The notes under the pieces were generated by a model, which had not been told where the DNA came from, made no database searches, and saw only the letters and a list, made by a program, of their open reading frames with translations. A DNA stretch of 64,000 nt from Gp7-AA6 sp036001245 (lineage in GTDB: Bacteria > Acidobacteriota > Thermoanaerobaculia > UBA5066 > Gp7-AA6): NCBI GenBank assembly GCA_036001245.1, contig DASYUL010000128.1, positions 1-64,000 of the forward strand, in the 5' to 3' direction. A program made the position numbers and the translations under genes. Position 1 is the first letter of the stretch; each line of letters begins with the position of its first letter. Below are positions 7,223 through 15,258 of the stretch, one piece after another.

Positions 7223-8356
7223 TGACCGAACGCGACGACCTCATTGCCGCCCTGACCGACGCCTCGGAACGCCTGTCGGCGCTCCGGGGCTACCTTTGAT
7301 CGCGACGCCGCGCGGAGCGCGCTCGAGGAGCTGAAGCAGCAGGCGTCGGCGCCCGACTTCTGGTCGCGCCCCGAGGAGGCCCAGGAGACCCTGCGGCGCG
7401 TTCGCACCCACGAGAAGACGCTCGCGACCGGAGCGCGGTTGGACGAGCTCGCGGAGGAGGCGTCGACGATCGCGGATCTCCTCCGGGAGGGGGAGCCGGC
7501 GGAAGCCGACGCCCGGGAAGCGCTCTCCGCCGCGCGCGAGTTCGCCGACAACCTCGAGCTCGCGGTGAAGATGGGCGCGCCGGAGGATCCGAATAACGCA
7601 TGGGTGATGATCCACCCCGGCGCGGGCGGCACGGAGTCGCAGGACTGGGCGGAGATGCTCCTCCGGATGTACACGCGGTTCGGTGAGCAGCGCGGGTGGA
7701 AGGCGGAGCTGATCGAGCGGCAGGACGGCGACGAGGCCGGAATCAAGAGCGCGACCCTGCACGTCGTCGGTGACCATGCCTACGGCTATTTGAAGACCGA
7801 GATGGGCGTGCATCGGCTGGTCCGGATCTCACCCTACGACGCGGCGAAGCGGCGCCACACGTCTTTTGCGTCCGTCTTCGTTTCCCCCGAGGTCGACGAG
7901 AACATCGACATCGACATCTCCGACAAGGACCTGCGGATCGACACGTACCGGTCGAGCGGCGCGGGCGGGCAGCACGTCAACGTGACGGACTCCGCCGTGC
8001 GGATCACGCACCTTCCGACCGGGATCGTCGTCACCTGCCAGAACGAGCGCAGCCAGGGGCGCAACCGCGATATGGCGATGAAGGTACTCCGCGCGCGGCT
8101 CTATCAGAAGGCGCTCGACGAGCGGCGCGCGGAAGAGGAGAAGCGGGTCGGCGACAAGAAGTCGATCGAGTGGGGGAGCCAGATCCGGTCCTACGTGCTC
8201 CACCCGTACCGGATGGTCAAAGACCACCGCACGGGGCACGAGACGGGGAACACGGACGCCGTCCTGGACGGCGCGTTGACCCCGTTCATCGAGGCTTACT
8301 TGAAGTCGTCCGCGGAATCCGGGAGTCCAAAATCCAAAGTCCAGAATCCAAAGTAG
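7222..8356 (+). CDS. prfB: Peptide chain release factor 2 (programmed +1 frameshift)
   Basis: RF2 terminates translation at UGA and UAA. The gene begins at ATG 7222, reads 25 codons ending RGYL, meets TGA at 7297-7299 and continues in the +1 frame (DRDAARSALEEL) to 8356, giving about 377 residues. The class-defining GGQ motif is in SSGAGGQHVN. The codon-recognition tripeptide is SPY (VRISPYDAAKRRHTSF) where E. coli has SPF. The last residues (GSPKSKVQNPK) are encoded by a heptamer repeat tract and are not family sequence. As in E. coli, low RF2 should favour frameshifting, giving autoregulation. Upstream DNA is the tandem 46-bp repeat. Confidence 0.96.
7285..7299 (+). promoter_or_regulatory. 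RF2 programmed frameshift site
   Basis: CGGGGCTACCTTTGA: an internal Shine-Dalgarno-like GGGG at 7286-7289, the slippery CTT at 7294-7296 and the in-frame TGA at 7297-7299. This matches the E. coli prfB signal, including the location of TGA as codon 26. Confidence 0.93.
8324..8351. repeat. Four degenerate 7-bp tandem repeats at the prfB 3' end
   Basis: AGTCCAA AATCCAA AGTCCAG AATCCAA, in register at 7 bp. The tract encodes part of the RF2 C-terminal tail and ends just before the TAG stop. Same type as the tracts at 30138, 36119, 41544 and 51844. Confidence 0.8.
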
Positions 8357-8364
8357 CTCCGGAA

Positions 8365-8916
8365 ATGAACTGGATGGAAGACATCGAGCGAAGGCTCGCC
8401 GCGGTCGCTCGACCGGGAGCTCCACCCGGAAACGCTCGAAGGTCGAGCGTCCTCGTGCCGCTCTTCGTCCGCGACGGAATGCTCTGGGTGGTTTTCACCC
8501 GACGCACGGATACCCTCGAGCACCATCGCGGCCAGATCTCCTTTCCGGGAGGGGCCGAGGAGCCGGGGGACGGCGACCTGTCGCAGACCGCGCTTCGCGA
8601 GACGGAAGAGGAGCTCGGCGTCCGGCCCGCCGACGTGAAGATCCTGGGTCCGCTGTCGCCGATCGTGACGGTGACGGACTTCTACGTCGCGCCGTTCGTC
8701 GGCGCGCTTCCCCAGCCGTACGTCTTCTCGCCCGCGGAGAGCGAGATCGCGCAGGTGCTCGAGGTGCCGATCGGCGCGCTCTCGGATCCGTCGATCAAGG
8801 AGACGAAGTTCTTACCGGGCCGTGACGAGCTGGTGCTCTTCTATCGCCACGGCGAGAACGTGATCTGGGGAGCGACGGCGCGAATCCTGTCGGAGCTTCT
8901 CGAGGCGTTGGAGTAA
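8365..8916 (+). CDS. Nudix hydrolase, CoA pyrophosphatase (NudL-like)
   Basis: 183 residues with the Nudix box GGAEEPGDGDLSQTALRETEEELG (broken here: GGAEEPGDG, then RETEEELG) and the NudL-type lead-in EHHRGQISFPGG that marks CoA pyrophosphatases (UPF0035). These cleave CoA or acyl-CoA to phosphopantetheine and 3',5'-ADP, using the box glutamates to bind metal. ATG at 8365 is preceded by CCGGAAA and lies 8 bp after the prfB stop. The 3' end abuts a large hairpin element that separates it from the convergent DUF1684 gene. Confidence 0.85.
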   Translation: MNWMEDIERRLAAVARPGAPPGNARRSSVLVPLFVRDGMLWVVFTRRTDTLEHHRGQISFPGGAEEPGDGDLSQTALRETEEELGVRPADVKILGPLSPIVTVTDFYVAPFVGALPQPYVFSPAESEIAQVLEVPIGALSDPSIKETKFLPGRDELVLFYRHGENVIWGATARILSELLEALE

Positions 8917-8917
8917 T

Positions 8918-8979
8918 GGGGTCAGGCGTGTATCTTGGTATTTTCGTTTTTCAAGATACCAACTTACACGCCTGACCCC
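8918..8979. repeat. GGGGTCAGG...CCTGACCCC palindromic element (REP/MITE-like)
   Basis: A 62-bp hairpin: GGGGTCAGGCGTGTA pairs with TACACGCCTGACCCC, and an inner TATCTTGGTA arm pairs with AAGATACCA, around a T-rich loop. It fills the gap between two convergent genes and could act as a bidirectional terminator. Palindromes with these exact ends commonly accompany REP-associated (RAYT) transposases; no such transposase is present here. Confidence 0.8.
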
Positions 8980-8980
8980 G

Positions 8981-9868
8981 CTAATGGTCGCCGGAGCGCT
9001 TTTCGCCGGCTTCGATCGCGATCGGCAGGCGGTTCTGCGGCGGAGGCAGGGGACAGGTCGCGAACGGCGTGAACGCGCACGGGGGGTTGTACGCCTTGTT
9101 GAAGTCGACGACCGTTTTGCCGTCCGCGCCCGGACGCGGCGCGTAGAGAAACCGGCCGGCGCCGTAGGTCTCCTTCCCATTCGTCTGGTCGGCGAAGATC
9201 AGAAACAGATCTTCTTCGCCTTCCTCGTCGACGGCGTCGAGGCGGTACTCCTTGCCGCCGACCGTGAAGACGATCGCCCCGGGAGACGGCTCCTGCGTGA
9301 CGCCCCCGAGCACGTTGGGGATCGGGATCGACTTCTTCGGTTGATAGCGATCGAAGCGCGCCGGAAGGCGCCAGGCCTCCCGCACGGGAAAGGTTTCGAT
9401 CCCGTGAAACCGTCGCCGCGCCGCGTTCGCGCTGTCCTTGACCCGCACGCCGAGCCGGTCGCCGCGCTTGATCAGGTAGAAAGAGAGCGTCCCGTGCCGG
9501 ACGATGGTCGGCTCGCCGGTCGCGTCGGATGCGAGCGCGATCGTCGAGACCGGCTTCCCGTCGTGAGTCACCGTGACGCCCGGGGCGACCGTGAGCTCCG
9601 CCGCTCCCCGCGAGAGGCGGATCGTTCCCAGGTCCGTCGGCGCCTTTCCCGGCGGCAGAACGATCCGGTTCGACTCAGCCGATCCGACGCGGTTGTCGCC
9701 CTCCTCGAGCCACGAAAGAGCGATGACGGTCAGCCAGCCGTCGTCGGCGGTCAGGCGGCGCACCCGGTCCGCGCGCCACTTCTCGACCTCCGCGCGGTAG
9801 CCCGGCGCGGGATCCTTCATCGGCGCAGGCGAAAAGGTCAAGGCGAGCAGGGTGAGAAGGACGGGCAC
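8981..9868 (-). CDS. DUF1684 protein, exported
   Basis: 295 residues starting GTG at 9868 with a short signal sequence (VLLTLLALTFSPAPM). The body matches DUF1684: EKWRADRVRRLTADDGWLTV near the N-terminus and the highly conserved C-terminal DFNKAYNPPCAFTPFATCPL followed by PPPQNRLPIAIEAGEK. The biochemical role of the family is unknown. It shares a strand and a 18-bp gap with the TPR gene upstream. Confidence 0.85.
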   Translation of the reverse strand: MPVLLTLLALTFSPAPMKDPAPGYRAEVEKWRADRVRRLTADDGWLTVIALSWLEEGDNRVGSAESNRIVLPPGKAPTDLGTIRLSRGAAELTVAPGVTVTHDGKPVSTIALASDATGEPTIVRHGTLSFYLIKRGDRLGVRVKDSANAARRRFHGIETFPVREAWRLPARFDRYQPKKSIPIPNVLGGVTQEPSPGAIVFTVGGKEYRLDAVDEEGEEDLFLIFADQTNGKETYGAGRFLYAPRPGADGKTVVDFNKAYNPPCAFTPFATCPLPPPQNRLPIAIEAGEKRSGDH

Positions 9869-9886
9869 CGAAGAGCCGGACGCGCG

Positions 9887-11521
9887 TCAGCTCGCGGCGC
9901 GGTCGAGCGTGAGGAGCTGCTCGGCGCGCTCGAGGTTCGCCTTCGCCGCGTCGGGAGGTTTCTCGAGCGAGAGCGCCTTGTGGAGCGCCTCGACCGAACC
10001 GCCGAAATCGCCGCGGCGCATCCGCACGACCCCGAGGTCGTTCCACAGCACGGCGGACGCGGGGTTCACTTCGAGCGACTTGACGAGCACTCCCTCCGCC
10101 TCCTCGAGCTTCCCGGCCTCGAAGAGCGCGGCCGCCAGACCGCTCGCCGCCTCCTCGCTGCCGGGCTCGGCCTCCAGGGCGGACGTGAACGCCCGGCGCG
10201 CTTCCTCGGCGTTTTTCTGCTCGCTCCGAAGGTGCCCCAGAGCTGACCAGAGGCTCGCGGAGGGTGCCGCGAGGCGCGCGGCCTCCGCCAGCTCGCGCTC
10301 CGCCTCCTTCGCCATCCCTTTCTTCCGATAGGCGCGGCCGAGGTTCTCGTGATACTCGGCCTGATCGGCGCGGAGCTTTGCCGCCTCGGAGAAGTGCTGG
10401 ATCGCGGCGTCGGCGTCGCCCGCCCGGTACAGCAGCACGCCGAAGTCATTGTGCGCCTCGGCCGAACCCGCGTCGATCTCGATCGCACGCCCGTAGGCGG
10501 TGCGCGCGGCGCTCTCGTCGCCGGCGGCGTCCATCGCCCGTCCGAGGCCGAGGGCCGCGGGGAGGTTGCGCGGATCGAGCTCGAGCGCGCGCCGATAGTG
10601 GCTCGCCGCGGTGTTCCACTTCTTCTGCCGGTCCGCCGTGCGCGCGAGTCCGAGCTCCGCGCGGGGATTCGACGCATCGAGAACGACCGCCGCCGTGAAC
10701 TCCCGCTCGGCATCCGCGTCCTGGCCGCTCGCGAACGCGATCTCGCCCAGCAGCCGGTGCGCTTCGCCGCTCTTCGGGTCGAGGTCGGCGGCGCGCCGGG
10801 CGTGCGTCGTCGCGCCCGCGAGGTCTCCGGCCTTGATCGCCTTGTCCGCGGCGTCTAAGAGCGGCAGCACGTTCACGCCGGGCTCGATCGGAGAGGTCGG
10901 ACCGGCGCCCGGCGCCGTCCCGGAGATCGGGGTCGAAGTCACGAGCCCCTTCTGGAGATCGGACGCGCGCTGCCGGGCCGTGTCGGCTTCCGCCGCGCGG
11001 CCGACCTTCTCGTAGACCTCGGCGAGGAGGAGCTGGACTTCGGGATCGTTCGAGCCGGCGGCCGGCTTCAGTTCCGCCAGAGCTTCCTCGGCCTTGCCGT
11101 CGATGAGCTTCTTGCGCGCCGAGCGCTTGAGCTCGCGAAGCTCGGCGGGACCGAGAAGCGGCGTCGATCCCCCGATCTCGGCGCGAACCGATTGCGCGAG
11201 TCGCGCGAAGTCCGGGCTGTAGAGGTCTCCCACGACGACGAGGTCGGGGCGCGCCGAATAGGCGGCGCGCAGGCTGTCGCGCGCGCTCTTCGAATTCCCG
11301 GCGATGTAGAACGCCCACGCGCTGTTCAGGTAGAGGTCCCCCTTCCGGTCCGCGGCAGCGTCGGGCGAGTCGGCGGCCTTCGCGTACTTCTCGGCGGCTT
11401 CCTTGAAGCGCCCCGAGTCGAACGCCCGCTTGGCCTCGGCCTCGAGCTTCTCCGCCTGCTGGGCGAAGACGAACGCGGAGAGAAAGAGAAGGACGGCCGC
11501 GACCGCGCCGGCGCGCTTCAC
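9887..11521 (-). CDS. Periplasmic TPR-repeat protein
   Basis: 544 residues from GTG at 11521, which overlaps the TGA of the kinase gene (GTGA). A signal peptide (AGAVAAVLLFLSAFVFAQQ) is followed by at least eight tetratricopeptide-like helices pairs, for example AKAADSPDAAADRKGDLYL, HYRRALELDPRNLPAALGLG, AYGRAIEIDAGSAEAHNDFG and ALEAEPGSEEAASGLAAALF. TPR arrays mediate protein interactions. Coupling to a membrane Ser/Thr kinase with a periplasmic PEGA region suggests the two form one signalling or envelope-assembly unit; partner and function are inference. Confidence 0.85.
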   Translation of the reverse strand: MKRAGAVAAVLLFLSAFVFAQQAEKLEAEAKRAFDSGRFKEAAEKYAKAADSPDAAADRKGDLYLNSAWAFYIAGNSKSARDSLRAAYSARPDLVVVGDLYSPDFARLAQSVRAEIGGSTPLLGPAELRELKRSARKKLIDGKAEEALAELKPAAGSNDPEVQLLLAEVYEKVGRAAEADTARQRASDLQKGLVTSTPISGTAPGAGPTSPIEPGVNVLPLLDAADKAIKAGDLAGATTHARRAADLDPKSGEAHRLLGEIAFASGQDADAEREFTAAVVLDASNPRAELGLARTADRQKKWNTAASHYRRALELDPRNLPAALGLGRAMDAAGDESAARTAYGRAIEIDAGSAEAHNDFGVLLYRAGDADAAIQHFSEAAKLRADQAEYHENLGRAYRKKGMAKEAERELAEAARLAAPSASLWSALGHLRSEQKNAEEARRAFTSALEAEPGSEEAASGLAAALFEAGKLEEAEGVLVKSLEVNPASAVLWNDLGVVRMRRGDFGGSVEALHKALSLEKPPDAAKANLERAEQLLTLDRAAS

Positions 11522-13368
11522 TGGCCGATGCCCTGGTCGACCGCGACGGCGGGCGGCGGGCTCCACGGGCTCTGGCCGCGCTCGGGAACGGTGATCTGCT
11601 GCGTGACGGGCTGGAACCCCTCGCGGTGGAGCGTCACGCTGTAGGTGCCCTTCGGCATCCGCAAACGCGCCGCCTGAGGGAGGCTGCCCTTGTACTTCCC
11701 GCTGATGATGACCGCCGCGCCCGCCCACGACGGGTCCGCGCTGATGACGATGTATCCGACGGGGAACTGGTAGGCGATCGTGTTCGAGTCCTTCGGTCCG
11801 ACCTTGAACTCGCGCTGATATGGCTCGAGGCCCTCCGCCTCGAACCGCACCTTGTGCGTTCCCTCCGCGAGCTCGAGCGTCTTGGCGGGGATCGAGGGTC
11901 CGATCGGCTTGCCGTCGACGTAGAGAGTCGCGACCGGGATCGAGCTGAATTGGACGCGACGTTTCGCGGCGGCCGCGGGCGGGGGAGCGGACTCGCCCGA
12001 TGCGGCGGGAGCGGCGGCCGCCTCCGCCGGTTTCGGCTTCGCTTCGGTTCCACGTGCGGGCGCCGCCGCGGCGCCTTTCGCATCGGCGCCGAGCTGCGGC
12101 TCGGGGAACTCGATGGGAGCCGCCGCTTCCGATTTCGCGGCCGCCGGCGGCGGCGCGGGCAGCGGAGTGGAAGTCTTTCCGCGGTTCAAGTAGAAGAAAA
12201 CGGCGATGGCCGCGACGGCGACCGCGGCCACCGCGATGAAGATCGGCGTCCGGGAGGTACTCGGAGCAGGCGTGGCCGCGATCGCCGCCAGCACCGAGTT
12301 GCGGCCCGACACGGTCGCGTCTCCGTCGATCGCGCTCGGGTCGCGGAAGTTGACGAGCTCGAGACCCCCCTTGCTGCGCCCGGACGCGGAGGACGGAGTC
12401 GCATCGACCGCGGGCACCCGCGCGAGCGATCCCGAGGGAGGGGTGATCGACGAGGGGGCGATCCCGCCGCTCGGCGTCATGACCGTGGCGTTCATCTCAT
12501 CGGCGGGGAGAACGGCGGTCGGAAACTGCGACGACGTGCCGGCGAGGTCGCGGTGCACGCTCTGGAGGTCCTGCTTCAGCGCGTCCATGGTGGCGTAACG
12601 GTTCTCGCGCTGCTTCTCCATCGCGCGGGTGACGGCCGCGACCAGGGCCGGCGGCGCGTCGGGCGCGGCGGCTTCGATCGGCTCCGGCGTCTCGTTCAGG
12701 ATCTTGTAGAGGACGGTCGAAAGGTGCTCGCCCCGGAAGGGCTTCCGATAGGTCAGGAGCTCGTACGCGAGGATCCCCAGCGAGAAGATGTCCGTCCGGC
12801 GATCGACCGGCTCACCGCGGATCTGCTCGGGCGCGAGGTACGCCGACGTCCCGAGCGTGATGCCGGTCTGCGTCAGGTTCGACTCGGTCTGGAGAGACTT
12901 CGCGATTCCGAAGTCCATGATCTTGACCGATCCGTCGTCGAGGATGCGGACGTTCGCGGGCTTGATGTCGCGGTGAATGATCCCGGCCGCGTGCGCATAC
13001 GCGAGCCCGTCGGTGATCGCCGTCAGAATCTCGACCTTGCGGGCGAGCGGGAGCGGATCGGCGCGTTTGATCTTCTTGTCCAGGTCCTCTCCGGAGAGGA
13101 ATTCCTGAACGATGAAGGGGATGCCGTCCTCGACGCCGAAGTCGTAGATGGTCGTGATGTGCCGGTGGTGGAGGTTGCCCGCGAGCTCCGCCTCCCGGAA
13201 GAACCGGCTCTTGATCTCCTCGTCGTTCAGCTGGCACGTCTTGATCGCAACCGTCCGCTTGATGTACGGGTCGCGGCCGCGGTAAACCGCGCCGAAGCCA
13301 CCGGAACCGATTTTTCCGGTGATGTCGTATTTGCCGATCTTTTCCGGCAGTGGTTTCTCTTCGGGCAT
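11518..13368 (-). CDS. Transmembrane Ser/Thr protein kinase with PEGA domains
   Basis: 616 residues. The N-terminal kinase domain is complete: glycine loop GSGGFGAVY, ATP lysine K43 (VAIK), HRDIKPANV at 132-140, DFG at 152-154 and YLAPEQIRG. A Ser/Thr-rich juxtamembrane linker is followed by one membrane segment (IFIAVAAVAVAAIAVFFYL), an Ala/Pro-rich spacer and two C-terminal PEGA domains (VATLYVDGKPIGPSIPAKTL; VIISGKYKGSLPQAARL), which lie outside the membrane. Such kinases phosphorylate cytoplasmic partners in response to envelope cues. It heads the kinase-TPR-DUF1684 run. The DNA just upstream (13417-13555) holds structured tandem repeats. Confidence 0.93.
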   Translation of the reverse strand: MPEEKPLPEKIGKYDITGKIGSGGFGAVYRGRDPYIKRTVAIKTCQLNDEEIKSRFFREAELAGNLHHRHITTIYDFGVEDGIPFIVQEFLSGEDLDKKIKRADPLPLARKVEILTAITDGLAYAHAAGIIHRDIKPANVRILDDGSVKIMDFGIAKSLQTESNLTQTGITLGTSAYLAPEQIRGEPVDRRTDIFSLGILAYELLTYRKPFRGEHLSTVLYKILNETPEPIEAAAPDAPPALVAAVTRAMEKQRENRYATMDALKQDLQSVHRDLAGTSSQFPTAVLPADEMNATVMTPSGGIAPSSITPPSGSLARVPAVDATPSSASGRSKGGLELVNFRDPSAIDGDATVSGRNSVLAAIAATPAPSTSRTPIFIAVAAVAVAAIAVFFYLNRGKTSTPLPAPPPAAAKSEAAAPIEFPEPQLGADAKGAAAAPARGTEAKPKPAEAAAAPAASGESAPPPAAAAKRRVQFSSIPVATLYVDGKPIGPSIPAKTLELAEGTHKVRFEAEGLEPYQREFKVGPKDSNTIAYQFPVGYIVISADPSWAGAAVIISGKYKGSLPQAARLRMPKGTYSVTLHREGFQPVTQQITVPERGQSPWSPPPAVAVDQGIGQ

Positions 13369-13416
13369 TCCTGTTTCGAGCGGCGCCGCAAGTTTAATTG
13401 ATTTTAGCGGGCGGGT

Positions 13417-13555
13417 CTCCTGTCGCGGGCCTCTGTCGCGGCGGCTCGAGGCTCCTGTCGCGGGCTTCTGTCGCGGCCGGCTCGACGCCGGCCGGTCGAG
13501 AGCAAGCGGCTCTTGTCGCGGGCGCCTCGACGGCGCCCGGAAGAGAGCAAGCGGC
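13417..13555. repeat. Tandem stem-loop cassettes upstream of the kinase gene
   Basis: The word TGTCGCGG occurs five times between 13421 and 13521. The last two repeats form complete 45-bp cassettes (13466-13510, 13511-13555): TGTCGCGG, a hairpin with constant loop TCGAC, then GAGAGCAAGCGGC. The stems differ but stay paired: CCGGC/GCCGG in the first and GCGCC/GGCGC in the second. The two earlier copies (13417-13465) are partial. The 262-bp gap between the divergent genes holds little else visible. Confidence 0.75.
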
Positions 13556-13630
13556 CGCCATGCAGCATCCCATGGCTCAACGCAGCACCCAGCCGCTCGT
13601 TACCTCCCGCCGCCGATAGACTCGCGTCCG

Positions 13631-14182
13631 ATGACGCCGGGGAAACGCGTGCTCGTTCTCTTCGCGGCCGCAGCCGCGGTGGGTCTCTTTTCTCAGGGGT
13701 GCCGCCGCGAGAAGTCCGCCGCGGTCGCCTCGGCGATGAAGGCGTCGGCGGAGGCGGCCCTGCGGCCGGACTTCGTGCCGCCCGCCGATCGTCTGCTGAC
13801 CGACCGGCACCTCGACCTGTACGTGAAGGTGCGGCGGGCCGCCCGCGAGCGCTCGGAGTCGGACGCGGCGCGGGCGCTCGGAGTCGATCCCGACGAGTTC
13901 GCCTGGGTGCGGGCCCGGATCGTCGAGGCGCTCGTCGCGCTCGACGAGTCCCGCGTCCGCCAGGCCGCCGCGGAGACCTATGCGCGAACGATCGCGTCTC
14001 TCCGGCAGACTCTCCGGAGCGTGCGCGATCCGCAGACGGCGCGCACGGTCGAGGGAGAGATCGCGGCCCTCGAGCGCGAGCGCGCGGGCCTGCGCGCCCC
14101 GGACCCTCTGCCGGCCGACGTCGCCGCGAATGCCCGAAAGGTCGCGGCGCGGCGCGCAGAGCTCGAAGCCGCCGGCAAGTGA
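13631..14182 (+). CDS. Small lipoprotein, helical, unknown function
   Basis: 183 residues. A lipoprotein signal peptide ends in the lipobox-like LFSQGC (Cys about residue 24), so the protein is probably lipid-anchored. The mature part is charged and helical (ERSESDAARALGVDPDEFAWV, LRQTLRSVRDPQTARTVEGEI) with no family I recognise. Its TGA overlaps the GTG of the serine hydrolase gene. ATG at 13631 is the first plausible start after the repeat region. Confidence 0.7.
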   Translation: MTPGKRVLVLFAAAAAVGLFSQGCRREKSAAVASAMKASAEAALRPDFVPPADRLLTDRHLDLYVKVRRAARERSESDAARALGVDPDEFAWVRARIVEALVALDESRVRQAAAETYARTIASLRQTLRSVRDPQTARTVEGEIAALERERAGLRAPDPLPADVAANARKVAARRAELEAAGK

Positions 14183-15213
14183 CGGAGCTCGAAAAGTTCC
14201 TCGCCGGCGAGATCGAGAAGGGCTCCTTCCCGGGCGCCGTCGCGCTCGTAGCCGACGCGGACGACGTCACGGAGACGGCGGCCGCAGGTCACGCGGTCTT
14301 GGATCCGGAGCGGGTGCCGGTCGCCGCCGGGACGGTCTTCGATCTCGCCAGCCTGACCAAACCGCTGGTCTGCGGCGCCCTCGTCGCCGCTGCGCTGCCC
14401 GCGCTCGATCTCGCCTCGCCGCCGGGCCGCTATCTGCCGGAGTGGAAGGCGATGCGCTACGACGGGATCACCCTCGAGTCGCTTCTCACGCACACGTCCG
14501 GTCTCCCGGCCTGGTATCCCGTGTACGCGCGCGGCGAGGGTGCGGAGGCGTATCGGCGGACGCTCGGGTCGATCGAGCCCGAAGCAACTCCCGGCGAGCG
14601 GGTGATCTACAGCGACCTGAACTTTCTCGTTCTGGGAAACGTCCTCGAGACGCACTTCTCGGCTCCGCTCGATGCCCCGTTCGCGTCGCTCGTCGCGCAA
14701 CCGAGTGGCTCGGGGGCGCGATTCCTGCCGGGACCGGCGGCCCCCGCCGCGGCGACCGAAAAAGGCGACGTCACCGAGAGACGCATGGCGGCGGCGCTCG
14801 GCATCTCCTATCCGCACTTCCGGACCGGCGTCGTCCGGGGAGAAGTGCACGACGGCAACGCGTACCGCCGCGGCGGGGTCGCGGGCAACGCCGGACTCTT
14901 CGGCACGGCGGAGGACGTGTGGCGGCTCGCGCGCGGGTGGCTCGATTCTCCGCGGCGCGATCTCGCCCGCGATCGAACGCCCGACAAGCCCTCGGCCCGC
15001 GGCCTCGCCTGGCAGGGCCGGCGCGGGGCGGGGTCCGCGACGCCCACGATGCCGGACTCCGCCTTCGGTCACACCGGCTTTACCGGCACGTCCATGTGGA
15101 TCGATCCGGACGCGGGGCGGATCTTCGTGCTGCTCACGAACCGGATTCACCCGGAGGCGCGCGAGGTGGATTTCAATGCCGTCCGGCGGCGCTTTCACGA
15201 ACGGGTTTGGTGA
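14179..15213 (+). CDS. Serine hydrolase, beta-lactamase/DD-peptidase fold
   Basis: 344 residues from GTG 14179 (GTGA overlap with the lipoprotein gene). The class C beta-lactamase-like motifs are present: SLTK (in FDLASLTKPL) provides the nucleophile Ser and Lys, YSD in IYSDLNFLVLGN replaces the usual YxN, and HTGFTGT near the C-terminus replaces KTG. LLTHTSGLPAW is typical of the esterase/peptidase branch (AmpH, EstB). No signal peptide is evident, which argues for a cytoplasmic esterase or amidase instead of a cell-wall enzyme; this is inference. Confidence 0.85.
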   Translation: MTELEKFLAGEIEKGSFPGAVALVADADDVTETAAAGHAVLDPERVPVAAGTVFDLASLTKPLVCGALVAAALPALDLASPPGRYLPEWKAMRYDGITLESLLTHTSGLPAWYPVYARGEGAEAYRRTLGSIEPEATPGERVIYSDLNFLVLGNVLETHFSAPLDAPFASLVAQPSGSGARFLPGPAAPAAATEKGDVTERRMAAALGISYPHFRTGVVRGEVHDGNAYRRGGVAGNAGLFGTAEDVWRLARGWLDSPRRDLARDRTPDKPSARGLAWQGRRGAGSATPTMPDSAFGHTGFTGTSMWIDPDAGRIFVLLTNRIHPEAREVDFNAVRRRFHERVW

Positions 15214-15258
15214 CCCTCGCCTGAATCCAAATCCCTTTGCGTGGTATAGATACGAGTG

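Noticed and set aside
10000..11700. Plus-strand open frames across the TPR gene
   Set aside because: Mirror images of a repetitive Ala/Glu-rich coding sequence; no start signals or domains.
13417..13555. CRISPR array at the tandem repeats
   Set aside because: Repeats are contiguous, contain internal variable stems instead of unique spacers, and no cas gene is near.
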